This document shows positions 36,898 to 45,850 of a stretch of DNA of 64,000 bases, piece by piece; the first letter of the stretch is position 1; each line of letters begins with the position of its first letter. Source of the DNA: DATKYQ01 sp035528415 (GTDB taxonomy: Bacteria; Myxococcota; B64-G9); assembly GCA_035528415.1 (NCBI GenBank), contig DATKYQ010000010.1:1-64000 (forward strand), read 5' to 3'. The position numbers and the translations under genes were made by a program. The notes below the pieces were generated by a model. It ran no database searches. It saw only the letters and a list, made by a program, of their open reading frames with translations, and was not told the origin of the DNA.

Positions 36898-38301
36898 TCA
36901 ACCTCCAACGATCACGCCAAAAGCAGGGCTCGGTGAAAACGCGCCGCCGCAGTCGCAGGGCGCCGAAGCGGAAGTGTTGATGCGCAAGCGCCCGCTGCCG
37001 CCCCCGCTGCCTCCGCCTCCGACGTAGGGCTGATCGGGATCGCACATGTTGCGGTCGGTTGCCTGGCCGTTGCCGCCCGGCGAGTCGCCGACACTGCCCA
37101 GACCTCCGTCCCCGCCCTCGATGGCGCCGTACAGGGCGCAGGAGGCGCCGTCACGGCCTGCTCCGCCGGGCGCTGCAGTACCGCCGGCTGTGGCGTCGGC
37201 CCCGTCGCCGCCTGCCGCACCGCGGTTGTTGCCGCCCCCGCCTCCGCCGCCCCCATGGGCCCGGAAAGATCCCGTGAAGCTCACCTGCGGCGCTTCCAGC
37301 AAGACTCCGCCGCCCGAGCCGCCCCCGGCGCCGCCGCAGCAGAACTCAACCGTGGCGGAGTCGCCTCCCTTACCGCCGCCGCCGTTTGAGATGATGTTTC
37401 CGCTGATACTTATCGACGCTACGGCGCTTATCTGCAGCAGGCCGCCCCCGCCCCCGCCGAAGCGCGCGCCGCAGCCGTCCTGGCCGCTCTCGCCGCCTGC
37501 AAGTGGCACGAGCTCGCGGTTGCCGCGTGCCGCGCCGCCGCCGCCCCCGGCGGTGCCGAAGCTGCCCCCGCGTCCGCCGAGCCGATTGGATGCCTCCTCG
37601 GGTTGGGCAACGTACCCAGGGCCGGGACGCTCGCGAGCGGCGGACAGATCGATGTCTCCGCCGATGGTGACCGAGCCGGAGGCGAATATGGCCAGGGCCG
37701 GAGTGCCGTGTATGCTCAGAGAACCCGCGACATTCAGATCTCCGAGACGGCAGACGCAGACGTCCGGCGAGAGTGTCAGGGACACGAGTTGGCAATCGCC
37801 GAGTTGCGAGGCGGCCTTGCAGTCGCTCTCGGTGTCGAAGGAACCCGAGGCGCTCTTTGATGGGCCGGAGTCCTGTAATTCGCCCAGGTCGGCCGCATTA
37901 GATGGCACGGGCCGGCAGCAGCGCGTGCCGCAACAGCCCATCAAGCCGCAGTTGCCGCTACAGTTGTTCTCGATACAGTCGAGATTATCCGCGCTCGGCC
38001 AGTAACCCGTATTGCACTCGCAGTAGGGCTGGTCCTGGTCGTCCGTGTGACAGCGCCCCTGGCTGGAACAATCATAGGGCCGGCAGGGATCGGTTGTGCC
38101 GGGAAGGCACTTGGTGCCGTCGGCGGTGACCGTGTAACCATCCAGGCATTCGCACAGCGCCTGGTCATCCACGACGCCGCAGCTACCGTGTCCGGAGCAG
38201 TCGATCCCCTTACAGGCATCGTCAGCATCGCCCGAACCGCTGCAGCCTGTGCCGAGAGAACAAGCAAGAAACATCGTCATGAAAATGAATGCCGCGCGCA
38301 T
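36898..38301 (-). CDS. Lipoprotein with EGF-like modules and Gly-rich domain
   Basis: ATG 38301 has GGGGAG upstream and gives a lipoprotein signal ending in LGTGC. Two EGF-like modules follow (CKGIDCSGHGSC and CRPYDCSSQGRC types), a short Cys-rich piece (NCGLMGCCGTRCC), then a middle domain with beta-strand repeats. The last 200 residues are extremely Gly-rich (GGGGGAARGNREL, RAHGGGGGGGGNN). The protein is 467 aa and must be outer-surface; glycine-rich regions like this are known in adhesins. Function is unknown. A longer upstream frame exists but lacks support. Confidence 0.8.
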   Translation of the reverse strand: MRAAFIFMTMFLACSLGTGCSGSGDADDACKGIDCSGHGSCGVVDDQALCECLDGYTVTADGTKCLPGTTDPCRPYDCSSQGRCHTDDQDQPYCECNTGYWPSADNLDCIENNCSGNCGLMGCCGTRCCRPVPSNAADLGELQDSGPSKSASGSFDTESDCKAASQLGDCQLVSLTLSPDVCVCRLGDLNVAGSLSIHGTPALAIFASGSVTIGGDIDLSAARERPGPGYVAQPEEASNRLGGRGGSFGTAGGGGGAARGNRELVPLAGGESGQDGCGARFGGGGGGLLQISAVASISISGNIISNGGGGKGGDSATVEFCCGGAGGGSGGGVLLEAPQVSFTGSFRAHGGGGGGGGNNRGAAGGDGADATAGGTAAPGGAGRDGASCALYGAIEGGDGGLGSVGDSPGGNGQATDRNMCDPDQPYVGGGGSGGGSGRLRINTSASAPCDCGGAFSPSPAFGVIVGG

Positions 38302-38407
38302 GGTTTTCTCCCCTGTGATCCGATACATTTTCAGAGGTTCGCCGGCTAAAGTCAAACCGGGATGAAAACCTTTCCTGGCTGGAGTGAAATCTGGTAAGTG
38401 AACGTTG

Positions 38408-40186
38408 ATGAGCTCAGGATCACTTATCGATGATTCCCACTCGGGCGGAATGGAAGGGGAAGTCAATCCGGAAACCCTGCGTCTGGTCAGACTGGTGAAC
38501 TGGGCGGGTGTTTTTCTGGTGACGCTGCCTGTGTTCTGGGCGGTTTCTTTTTTCACCTATGGCGCCGTGGGAGTCGGGCTGGTCTACCTGTTCATTTCGC
38601 CGCTGTCGGGCGTTCTTCTCTTGGTGCTGCGTAAAACGCGCCGGGTTTCACTCGTCGCGCACCTGTTCGCGGGTCTGGGGCTTCTGCTGGTGACCTTGTC
38701 CAACTGGTATACCGGGGGGCTGAACGGAGCAAATGCAGCGGTGTTTCTGATAGCCCCGGTGGCCGCCTTGACCATGCTCGGAAGAAGCGGTTTGTGGTGG
38801 GTGCTCTTGTCTCTGGTCGTATCCGTGTGCTTTGGCGTCCTCGACGTACTGGGATTCGAATTTCCCAACGTTATTCCAGATGCGCACAAAGGCGTCGATT
38901 CGTTGCTGACCTTCCTGACGGGCTTCGTCGTCGTCATCGGGATGGTGTTTCACTTCGAACGGACACGCTTGCGGGCAGAGCGCAGGCTGGTGCTTGCCAA
39001 GGAAGCCGCCGAGGCGGCATCCAGGGCCAAGAGCGAGTTCGTCGCCAATATCAGCCACGAGATCCGCACGCCGGTCCACGGCTTGCTGGGGATGGTGGCC
39101 TTGATGGAGCACGAAGAAGATCCTCAGAGGAGGAAGGAGCTTTTCGAAAGCGCCCGGCACTCGGGGCAAATCCTGATAGGCATCGTTGATGAATTGTTGA
39201 GTCTGTCGAAAATGGAGGCCGGCGCGCTGCAGCTCGATCCGGTGCCGCTGGACATCGCCCGGATGGTGGCAGCTGTTGTCGCGGTTGTCTCGGTTCAAGC
39301 CGGGCAAAAAGGAATCGAGTTGGAAAGTCGTCTCGGACATGACGTGCCGCGGCTGGTGCTGGCGGATCCCGTCCGGCTGCGCCAGGTATTGATCAACCTG
39401 ACCGGCAACGCGGTCAAGTTCACCGAGCAGGGCAAAGTGCTTGTCGCGGTCGAACGTCTGGCCGGCTCCGACATATCCGCCCGGTTGCGTTTCTCGGTGC
39501 GCGACAGCGGCATCGGTATTTCCAGTGAAGATTCAGACAACATTTTCGAACCCTTTTTCCAGGTGGATGGATCGAGCACCCGCGCTTTCGGCGGAACCGG
39601 CCTGGGGCTGGCCATCTGCAGGCGCATGGTGGAGTTCATGGGAGGCGAGATCGGCGTCGAGTCTGAGCCTGGCGAGGGAAGCGAATTCTGGTTCATCTTG
39701 AATCTCGATCTTTCCCGGGGCGAGCAGGCAGTGGAAGAGCGACCTGCCGTGCCGGCAGTGGGCGAATCGCGGACTACAGCGTGCACGTACATGAGAGTGT
39801 TACTGGTCGAGGACAATCCCGTAAACCAGAAGGTGGCTCAAGCGTTTCTGGAGAAGCTCGGCTTTTTAGTCGAGACGGCCGGCAATGGACAAGAAGCCTT
39901 CGACAAGTTCTTGGCGGCTGAGTACGACATTGTTCTCATGGATTTACACCTTCCGGTGATGGATGGCTATGAAGCTACCCGCAGCATCCGGGCTCACGAG
40001 AGAGACGCTCAGGCGGGCGGACCAGCGATTCCGATCATTGCCTTGACCGCTTCTGCATCCGACGAAGAGCGACAGGCGTGTCTCGATGCCGGGTTGAACG
40101 ACTTTCTGACCAAGCCATACTCGAAGCGCGAACTCGAGGTCGTCCTGAATCGTTGCCTCGATCAGGGTGCTTCCCGACTACTTTAA
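38408..40186 (+). CDS. Hybrid sensor histidine kinase with receiver domain
   Basis: About six N-terminal membrane helices (MASE1-like or 7TM-like input, residues 30-190) lead into a HisKA dimerisation domain with His217 (ISHEIRTP), a HATPase domain with N, G1 and G2 boxes (NLTGNAVKFTEQG, VRDSGIGIS, GGTGLGLAIC) and a receiver with Asp512 (IVLMDLHLPVMDGY). At 592 aa it needs a separate phosphotransfer protein to reach a target. The output is unknown. The start is ATG 38408 or 38450. Its 3' end overlaps typA by 9 bp in convergent orientation. Confidence 0.9.
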   Translation: MSSGSLIDDSHSGGMEGEVNPETLRLVRLVNWAGVFLVTLPVFWAVSFFTYGAVGVGLVYLFISPLSGVLLLVLRKTRRVSLVAHLFAGLGLLLVTLSNWYTGGLNGANAAVFLIAPVAALTMLGRSGLWWVLLSLVVSVCFGVLDVLGFEFPNVIPDAHKGVDSLLTFLTGFVVVIGMVFHFERTRLRAERRLVLAKEAAEAASRAKSEFVANISHEIRTPVHGLLGMVALMEHEEDPQRRKELFESARHSGQILIGIVDELLSLSKMEAGALQLDPVPLDIARMVAAVVAVVSVQAGQKGIELESRLGHDVPRLVLADPVRLRQVLINLTGNAVKFTEQGKVLVAVERLAGSDISARLRFSVRDSGIGISSEDSDNIFEPFFQVDGSSTRAFGGTGLGLAICRRMVEFMGGEIGVESEPGEGSEFWFILNLDLSRGEQAVEERPAVPAVGESRTTACTYMRVLLVEDNPVNQKVAQAFLEKLGFLVETAGNGQEAFDKFLAAEYDIVLMDLHLPVMDGYEATRSIRAHERDAQAGGPAIPIIALTASASDEERQACLDAGLNDFLTKPYSKRELEVVLNRCLDQGASRLL

Positions 40187-42007
40187 TTTCTTTTTGCCGT
40201 CGATAACGTAACGCCGGTGGGCGTCGAGGATACTTTTTTTCAAGCGGATCGATTTCGGAGTGACCTCGACCATCTCGTCTTCCTTGATGAAGTGGATGGC
40301 GCGCTCCAGGGTCATCGGCCTTACCGGGGTGAGGATGATGTTCTCGTCCTTGGCCGCTGCCCGGATGTTGGTCTGCTTCTTCTCCCTGCACGGATTCACG
40401 TTGATGTCGATGTCTCGTCCGCGTTCCCCGATTATCATGCCTTCGTAGACTGGGTTCCCGGGCGTGATGAACAACTCACCCCGGGGCTCGAGGTGGTACA
40501 GGCCGTAGGCCACCGCCCGGCCCTGGCGATCGGCGACGATCGATCCCGAACTGCGCGTGACGAAATCCCCGCGGTATTCCTCGTATCCCAACAAGAAAGA
40601 GTTCATCAGTCCGGTGCCCTTGGTGTCGGTCAGAAACTCGTCGCGGTAGCCGATCAGCGATCGCGAGGGGATGGAGAATTCCATCCGGATGCGGCCGCTG
40701 CCGTTGTTGACCACGTCTTCCAGCTTGCCCTTGCGGGAGAGCACCTTTTCGGTGACTATTCCCTGGTGGGCCTCCTCGCAGTCGATCACCAGGTGCTTGA
40801 TGGGCTCCATCAGCTTACCGTCTATCTTCTTGATGATCGCCTCGGGGCGGCCGACGCACAATTCGAATCCCTCGCGGCGCATGGTCTCGACCAGGATGAC
40901 CATCTGGAACTCGCCGCGACCCTTGACGATGAAGCTGTCCTGGTTGGAAGGAGCCTCGACCTTGATGGCCACGTTGAGCAGGGTCTCCTTGTGAAGTCTC
41001 TCGCCAATCTTACGCGCCTGGACGAACCTGCCCTCTTGGCCGGCCATCGGCGAGTTGTTGATCGAGAAGCGCATCGAGACGGTGGGCTCGTCTACACTGA
41101 TACGCGGCAGGGCCTGCGGGTTGTCGCCGGTGCAAATCGTGTCGCCGATCTCGACGTTTTCGATCCCGGCCAGCACCACGATCTCTCCGTGATCGATCTG
41201 CGTGGTCTCCTTGCAGGTCGTGCCCTCGTATACCTGGAGCTTGGAAACCTTCAACGGCCGCGGCATGCCGTCTTTTCCCAGGCAGATCAGGCTCTCGTTG
41301 TGACGGGCCGTGCCGTTGATCACTTTGCCGATGGCCAATCGTCCGACGTAGTCGGAATAACCGAGGTCGGACACCAGCATCTGGAAAGGCTTGTCGGGAT
41401 CGTAGGCCGGGCCGGGGATCTCCTGGATGACGGCATCCATCAGGGGATGCAGGTTTTCTCCTTGGTCATCCAGTTTTTTCTGGGCGATTCCATTCCTGCC
41501 CACCGCGTAGAGCAGCGGAAATTCGAGCAGGTCTTCGTCGGAATCGAGATCGATAAAGAGATTGTAGATCTCGTCGAGAACTTCCGCCGGGCGCGCGTCC
41601 TGGCGGTCGATCTTGTTGATGACGACGATGATCTTCAGCTTCGAGTCCAGCGCCTTTCTGAGCACGAAGCGGGTCTGGGGGAGGGGGCCCTCGGATGCGT
41701 CGACCAGCAAAATAGCGCCGTCGACCATGGACAGGGCCCGCTCGACTTCGCCTCCGAAGTCGGCGTGTCCCGGGGTGTCGATGATGTTGATCTTCACCCC
41801 TTTCCATCTCACCGAGCAGTTCTTGGCCTCGATGGTAATGCCGCGCTCGCGCTCCAGATCCATGTTGTCCATCAAGCGATCGGAGACGACCTGTCCCGCG
41901 CGAAACAGCCCGCACTGTTTGAAGATGTTGTCGATCAGCGTGGTCTTGCCGTGATCGACGTGAGAAATGATTGCAATGTTCCTGAGTTTTTCGTTCGTCT
42001 CCAACAC
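40178..42007 (-). CDS. typA: Ribosome-associated GTPase BipA/TypA
   Basis: BipA is an EF-G-related GTPase involved in 50S assembly and stress adaptation. The G1 motif HVDHGKTTL, switch I RERGITIEAKN, DTPGHADFGGEV and NKIDRQDA are all intact, and the C-terminal domain ends in the family's lysine-rich tail. I choose GTG 42007, which has AGGGAGA 8 nt upstream, giving 609 aa, the usual length. It is divergent from the MYXO-CTERM gene at 42145. Confidence 0.96.
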   Translation of the reverse strand: MLETNEKLRNIAIISHVDHGKTTLIDNIFKQCGLFRAGQVVSDRLMDNMDLERERGITIEAKNCSVRWKGVKINIIDTPGHADFGGEVERALSMVDGAILLVDASEGPLPQTRFVLRKALDSKLKIIVVINKIDRQDARPAEVLDEIYNLFIDLDSDEDLLEFPLLYAVGRNGIAQKKLDDQGENLHPLMDAVIQEIPGPAYDPDKPFQMLVSDLGYSDYVGRLAIGKVINGTARHNESLICLGKDGMPRPLKVSKLQVYEGTTCKETTQIDHGEIVVLAGIENVEIGDTICTGDNPQALPRISVDEPTVSMRFSINNSPMAGQEGRFVQARKIGERLHKETLLNVAIKVEAPSNQDSFIVKGRGEFQMVILVETMRREGFELCVGRPEAIIKKIDGKLMEPIKHLVIDCEEAHQGIVTEKVLSRKGKLEDVVNNGSGRIRMEFSIPSRSLIGYRDEFLTDTKGTGLMNSFLLGYEEYRGDFVTRSSGSIVADRQGRAVAYGLYHLEPRGELFITPGNPVYEGMIIGERGRDIDINVNPCREKKQTNIRAAAKDENIILTPVRPMTLERAIHFIKEDEMVEVTPKSIRLKKSILDAHRRYVIDGKKKLK

Positions 42008-42144
42008 GGCACACGATCTCCCTGATGTCTCAACGGGGGCAGACACTAACCGACAAGCACAGACAATGTCGAGATCTTTACGATAATCAGCGACTCGGGT
42101 ACGATTACCTCGGGTATTTGACTTCTGCATGGAGGTGTCGGCGC

Positions 42145-43905
42145 ATGACCCGCATGATTTCTGTTTTCCGTGCGCTGCAGATCCTGTTTTTCCTGGGAGC
42201 GGCACTTGCCGCTCAGCCGGCCCGGGCGATCGATTACCAGGTCGGGCCGGGACAGGCGCTTACCGAACTCGACCAGGTTCCCTGGGAAACGCTTTCAGCA
42301 GGCGACCGGGTGCTCGTCCACTGGCGGCCCGAGTCCTATCGTGCCAAGATCATCCTGGCCGTCGAGGCCTCAGAGCAAAATCCTTTCGTGCTCAGCGGCG
42401 TGCCTGGAGTTGGGGGAGAGCTTCCGGTGATCGACGGGCGCGACGCCGTAACACGTGCGGGGATAAACTTCTGGAACGAGAATCGCGGAGTGATAAAAAT
42501 CGGCGGGGCAAACAATCCAGACTGCGATCTTCCAGATTGCGTGCCCGCCTGGATCACGCTGGAGAACCTGGAGGTGCGCTCCGGCCGGCCGGCTTACCAG
42601 TATACCGGCCGGGACGGAGTCACAAGCTACGTAGAAAACGCCGCCTCGGTGTATGTCGAGGTCGGCCAGCACATCACCATCCGCAACTGCATCCTGCGCG
42701 ATTCGGGCAACGGCCTTTTCATCGGGGTCAACGGCGGCGAGACTCAGGACATCCTGGTCGAGGGCAACTATATCTACGACAACGGCATCGAGGGCAGCAT
42801 CTACGAGCACAACAGCTACACCTCGGCCCGCGGCATAGTCTTCCAGTTCAACCACTACGGGCCGCTGCGCGCCGATTGCCCGGGCAACAACCTCAAGGAT
42901 CGCTCGGCCGGGCTGGTTGTACGCTACAACTGGATAGAAAACGGCAACCGCCAACTCGACCTGGTGGACGGGGAGGACAGCCAGGCGGTCCCCGACGATC
43001 CGGCCTACCGCAGCACTTTCATTTACGGCAACGTATTGGTTGAGGCCGAGGGGGAGGGCAACAGCCAGATTGTCCACTACGGGGGAGACAGCGGGGATAC
43101 GTCTATTTATCGCAAGGGAACCCTCTACTTCTACAACAACACCGTGATCTCCACCCGCGACGGAAACACCACATTGTTTCGCCTTTCGACCGGCGACGAG
43201 CACTGCGACTGCCGCAACAACATCGTCTATGCCACCGCGGGCGGATCGCGCCTGGCGCTGATGGCTTCAGACGGCGTGCTGGACATCTCCCACAACTGGC
43301 TCGACACGGGTTACAGTCAGTCGCACGACAATTTTTCAGGCACAATCAACGACGACGGCACAAACCTCGGCGGCTCCGAACCGGGGTTCGTGAATGCGGC
43401 CGGACAGGATTTCAAACCGACGGCATCTTCAGCGGCCGGCGACGCGGCCGGGCCGCAGTCCGCAGGGGCCGCGGCAAATCCAGTCGTGATGCAATACGTC
43501 CTGCACCAGGCGGGCGAGACGCGGCCCGACGACGGCGCGCTCGATATGGGCGCCTTCGAGTACTGCCCGCCGGGCGGCTGCAATCCTGTAGATGGCGGGC
43601 CCGATGGATCTGCCGATGGAGGCCAGGATGCCGGGGTCGATGCGGGACCTCAGGACGGCGGCCCTGACGCCGGGGTTGATGCCGGGCCGGGAGACGCTGC
43701 GGTCGATGCCGGCACGGACGCCGGCGCCGACGAAATCGGCCCGGCAGACGGCGACCAGAATGGAGGGGCGGACACCGCGGACGCAACAGGGGGCGATTAC
43801 ACTACCGGTCCCCAGGGCTCGTGCGGCTGCGGCGGCAACACCGCGGGCGGTTTGTTTGGAATGCTGCTCCTGATCGGGTTTTGCCTGCGAGCCGTAAGAA
43901 GATAG
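42145..43905 (+). CDS. Beta-helix surface protein with MYXO-CTERM tail
   Basis: GGAGGTG precedes ATG 42145; the signal peptide ends about AQPARAID. Residues 40-460 contain repeated beta-helix rungs with ITIRNCILRDSGNG, ILVEGNYIYDNGI and VVRYNWIENGN, as in right-handed parallel beta-helices (pectate lyase-like fold). A Gly/Asp/Ala linker (DAGVDAGPQDGGPD and more) leads to CGCGGNTAGGLFGMLLL plus RAVRR at the end, a MYXO-CTERM sorting signal. It may bind or degrade a polysaccharide, but no catalytic residues can be assigned. The 586-aa frame is complete. Confidence 0.85.
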   Translation: MTRMISVFRALQILFFLGAALAAQPARAIDYQVGPGQALTELDQVPWETLSAGDRVLVHWRPESYRAKIILAVEASEQNPFVLSGVPGVGGELPVIDGRDAVTRAGINFWNENRGVIKIGGANNPDCDLPDCVPAWITLENLEVRSGRPAYQYTGRDGVTSYVENAASVYVEVGQHITIRNCILRDSGNGLFIGVNGGETQDILVEGNYIYDNGIEGSIYEHNSYTSARGIVFQFNHYGPLRADCPGNNLKDRSAGLVVRYNWIENGNRQLDLVDGEDSQAVPDDPAYRSTFIYGNVLVEAEGEGNSQIVHYGGDSGDTSIYRKGTLYFYNNTVISTRDGNTTLFRLSTGDEHCDCRNNIVYATAGGSRLALMASDGVLDISHNWLDTGYSQSHDNFSGTINDDGTNLGGSEPGFVNAAGQDFKPTASSAAGDAAGPQSAGAAANPVVMQYVLHQAGETRPDDGALDMGAFEYCPPGGCNPVDGGPDGSADGGQDAGVDAGPQDGGPDAGVDAGPGDAAVDAGTDAGADEIGPADGDQNGGADTADATGGDYTTGPQGSCGCGGNTAGGLFGMLLLIGFCLRAVRR

Positions 43906-44124
43906 TTATCAATTTTCGCACCTACTCCCAACCCGGCCTGACATGAATGTCGTCTTCGGCGCGACAATGAGGACAGGGCGGCCGGTCGTCGAGAATATGT
44001 CCGGCGGCGTAGGCGGGCTGTTGTCAAACGTTTTTTACGGTTTTCGTAGATGGCGATGTTGGCTGGCATGCAACTTGCTGTGATCCGCGTCACCGACTAC
44101 CTGTAATACATTAGGAGGTCGCCG

Positions 44125-45837
44125 ATGAGACCGGTGCGTCTTTGCGGAACAGTTGTAGTGTGTCTTGCGGTAGCATTTTTCCAAGGTTGCGGGGCGGAAG
44201 GAATGAGTGACGGACCCCCGACGCCTGGGCCCGACGGAGCGGACGGCGGTGGCGACGGCGCGGACGGTGGCGGGGACGGCGGGCCCGGCTACGACGCCGG
44301 GCCGCCGGAAGACGAGCACATGGAGTTCGGCCAGCCGACGGCTTCCTTGCACTACGTCTTCGTGGTCAACACTACCCTGGGCACGGTGGCCAGGATCGAT
44401 CCCGGGTCGCTTGCCGGAATCGAAGTGCACTCGATCGAAGTCGGCGCGCGGCCGACGACGCTTGTGGTCATGCCCGGAACGGACAATGCCGTTGTGCTGT
44501 GCGAGGGCTCGCGCTCGCTGTCGATTATCGAGTCGTCGCCGCAGGGAGATACGGTAACCAGCGTGCCGCTGGGCCAGCCCTACAGTTCAATCAGGCTTTC
44601 ACCCGACGGCGGCTTCGCGCTGGCTTTCTTCGACCAGAGCGCGGAATGGACCGACCCGGACAACGCCGCGTCCAAGATCGCCGTCGTCGATCTTAGCGCG
44701 GCCCTTGCGGGGCGCGAGGCCGTCTACGAGTATGCGGTCGGCTACCGGGTGACCGACGTCTGCTTCGACGACGCCGGATCGGTTTCGAGTCGGGCGCTGA
44801 TCGTCTCGCGCTCGGAGATTGCCGTGGCCGATCTGGGAGCGCTCGAGACCACCTGGATTCTGCCCCGGGTGTGGATAGACAACCTTGAGGCCGAAGACGT
44901 CCAAGCCCGCGAGGTGCTCTGTTCGCCGGACGCGCGAACAGTCCTGGTGCGCAGCATGCTTGCTCCCGAACTGACGGTGGTCGACATCGACGCCGGGCTC
45001 TCGGCACGCCTGCCTCTGCATGGGATTCCCACCGACCTGGATCTTTCGCCGGACGGCTCGCAGGCGCTGGCCGTCATGCGCACGGAGAGTGTCCTTACGA
45101 AAATCGACCTGGCTTCCGATCTTGCGCCCGTGGTCGAGATAGACGGCAGGCGCTACGTCGATCCCAACGGGGACGGAGTGCCTTCAGCCGACGACTTTAC
45201 CCACCTCCAGGCCGTCGACGCCGAGGGCTTGGCGCTGGTTGTCGGGCAGGCCGAGGTTTTCACAAGCGGGCAGGGCGGGACCGCGGCGCTTCTGTACACC
45301 AACGTCGCGCGGCGCGAGGAGCTGAGCCTGCTCGATCTCGACAATATGCGGATCGAGGACATGGGGCGCATGATCAACAAACTCGTAAACAGCGTCGTCG
45401 TCGCGCCCGGCGGTCGCAGCGCGCTGGTCATACACCGCGCCGAGCCAAACTCGGCGGATCCCGATCCGCTCGAGCGGGAGATCGACGGCCTGTACGGTTA
45501 CACGCTGATCGATTTGCAAACAAGAGCGACTTTCCAGCAAGTGACCGAGGCCCCGCTGGGGCCGCTGGCCATGAGTCACTCGGGCAATCACGCCCTGCTT
45601 ACGGTGTTCGACGACAACCTGCGGGTAAACGAACTGCATGCCGTCGACCTGCGCCGCTTGACACTGCAGATGGAAAGCGTGCCGCTGCAGGCCATGCCTC
45701 GCAATGCCGGCACGCTTCCGGGAAGTGAGATCGGCTACGTGGACCAGGAGCACCCCTACGGCAAGATCACTTTTATCGATCTGGACAGCATGCTCAAGCG
45801 GGCCGTGACCGGCTACGAACTCAACGCGGACGACTGA
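44125..45837 (+). CDS. Propeller-type lipoprotein A
   Basis: TTAGGAGG precedes the ATG. The lipobox is FQGC, followed by a Gly/Asp-rich linker (about 25-60) and a domain with strands of the YVTN/NHL propeller kind (VFVVNTTLGTVARIDPGS; LSPDGGFALAFF; LSPDGSQALAVM). It is 570 aa, sorted to the envelope. The next gene starts 13 nt later and encodes a protein with matching blocks, so the two are paralogues. No catalytic motif was found. Confidence 0.82.
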   Translation: MRPVRLCGTVVVCLAVAFFQGCGAEGMSDGPPTPGPDGADGGGDGADGGGDGGPGYDAGPPEDEHMEFGQPTASLHYVFVVNTTLGTVARIDPGSLAGIEVHSIEVGARPTTLVVMPGTDNAVVLCEGSRSLSIIESSPQGDTVTSVPLGQPYSSIRLSPDGGFALAFFDQSAEWTDPDNAASKIAVVDLSAALAGREAVYEYAVGYRVTDVCFDDAGSVSSRALIVSRSEIAVADLGALETTWILPRVWIDNLEAEDVQAREVLCSPDARTVLVRSMLAPELTVVDIDAGLSARLPLHGIPTDLDLSPDGSQALAVMRTESVLTKIDLASDLAPVVEIDGRRYVDPNGDGVPSADDFTHLQAVDAEGLALVVGQAEVFTSGQGGTAALLYTNVARREELSLLDLDNMRIEDMGRMINKLVNSVVVAPGGRSALVIHRAEPNSADPDPLEREIDGLYGYTLIDLQTRATFQQVTEAPLGPLAMSHSGNHALLTVFDDNLRVNELHAVDLRRLTLQMESVPLQAMPRNAGTLPGSEIGYVDQEHPYGKITFIDLDSMLKRAVTGYELNADD

Positions 45838-45850
45838 AGGAAGGTGCGCC

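Noticed and set aside
40217..42025. 602-codon open frame on the plus strand opposite typA
   Set aside because: It is antisense to BipA and shows no family motif; its length comes from the GC-rich codon pattern.
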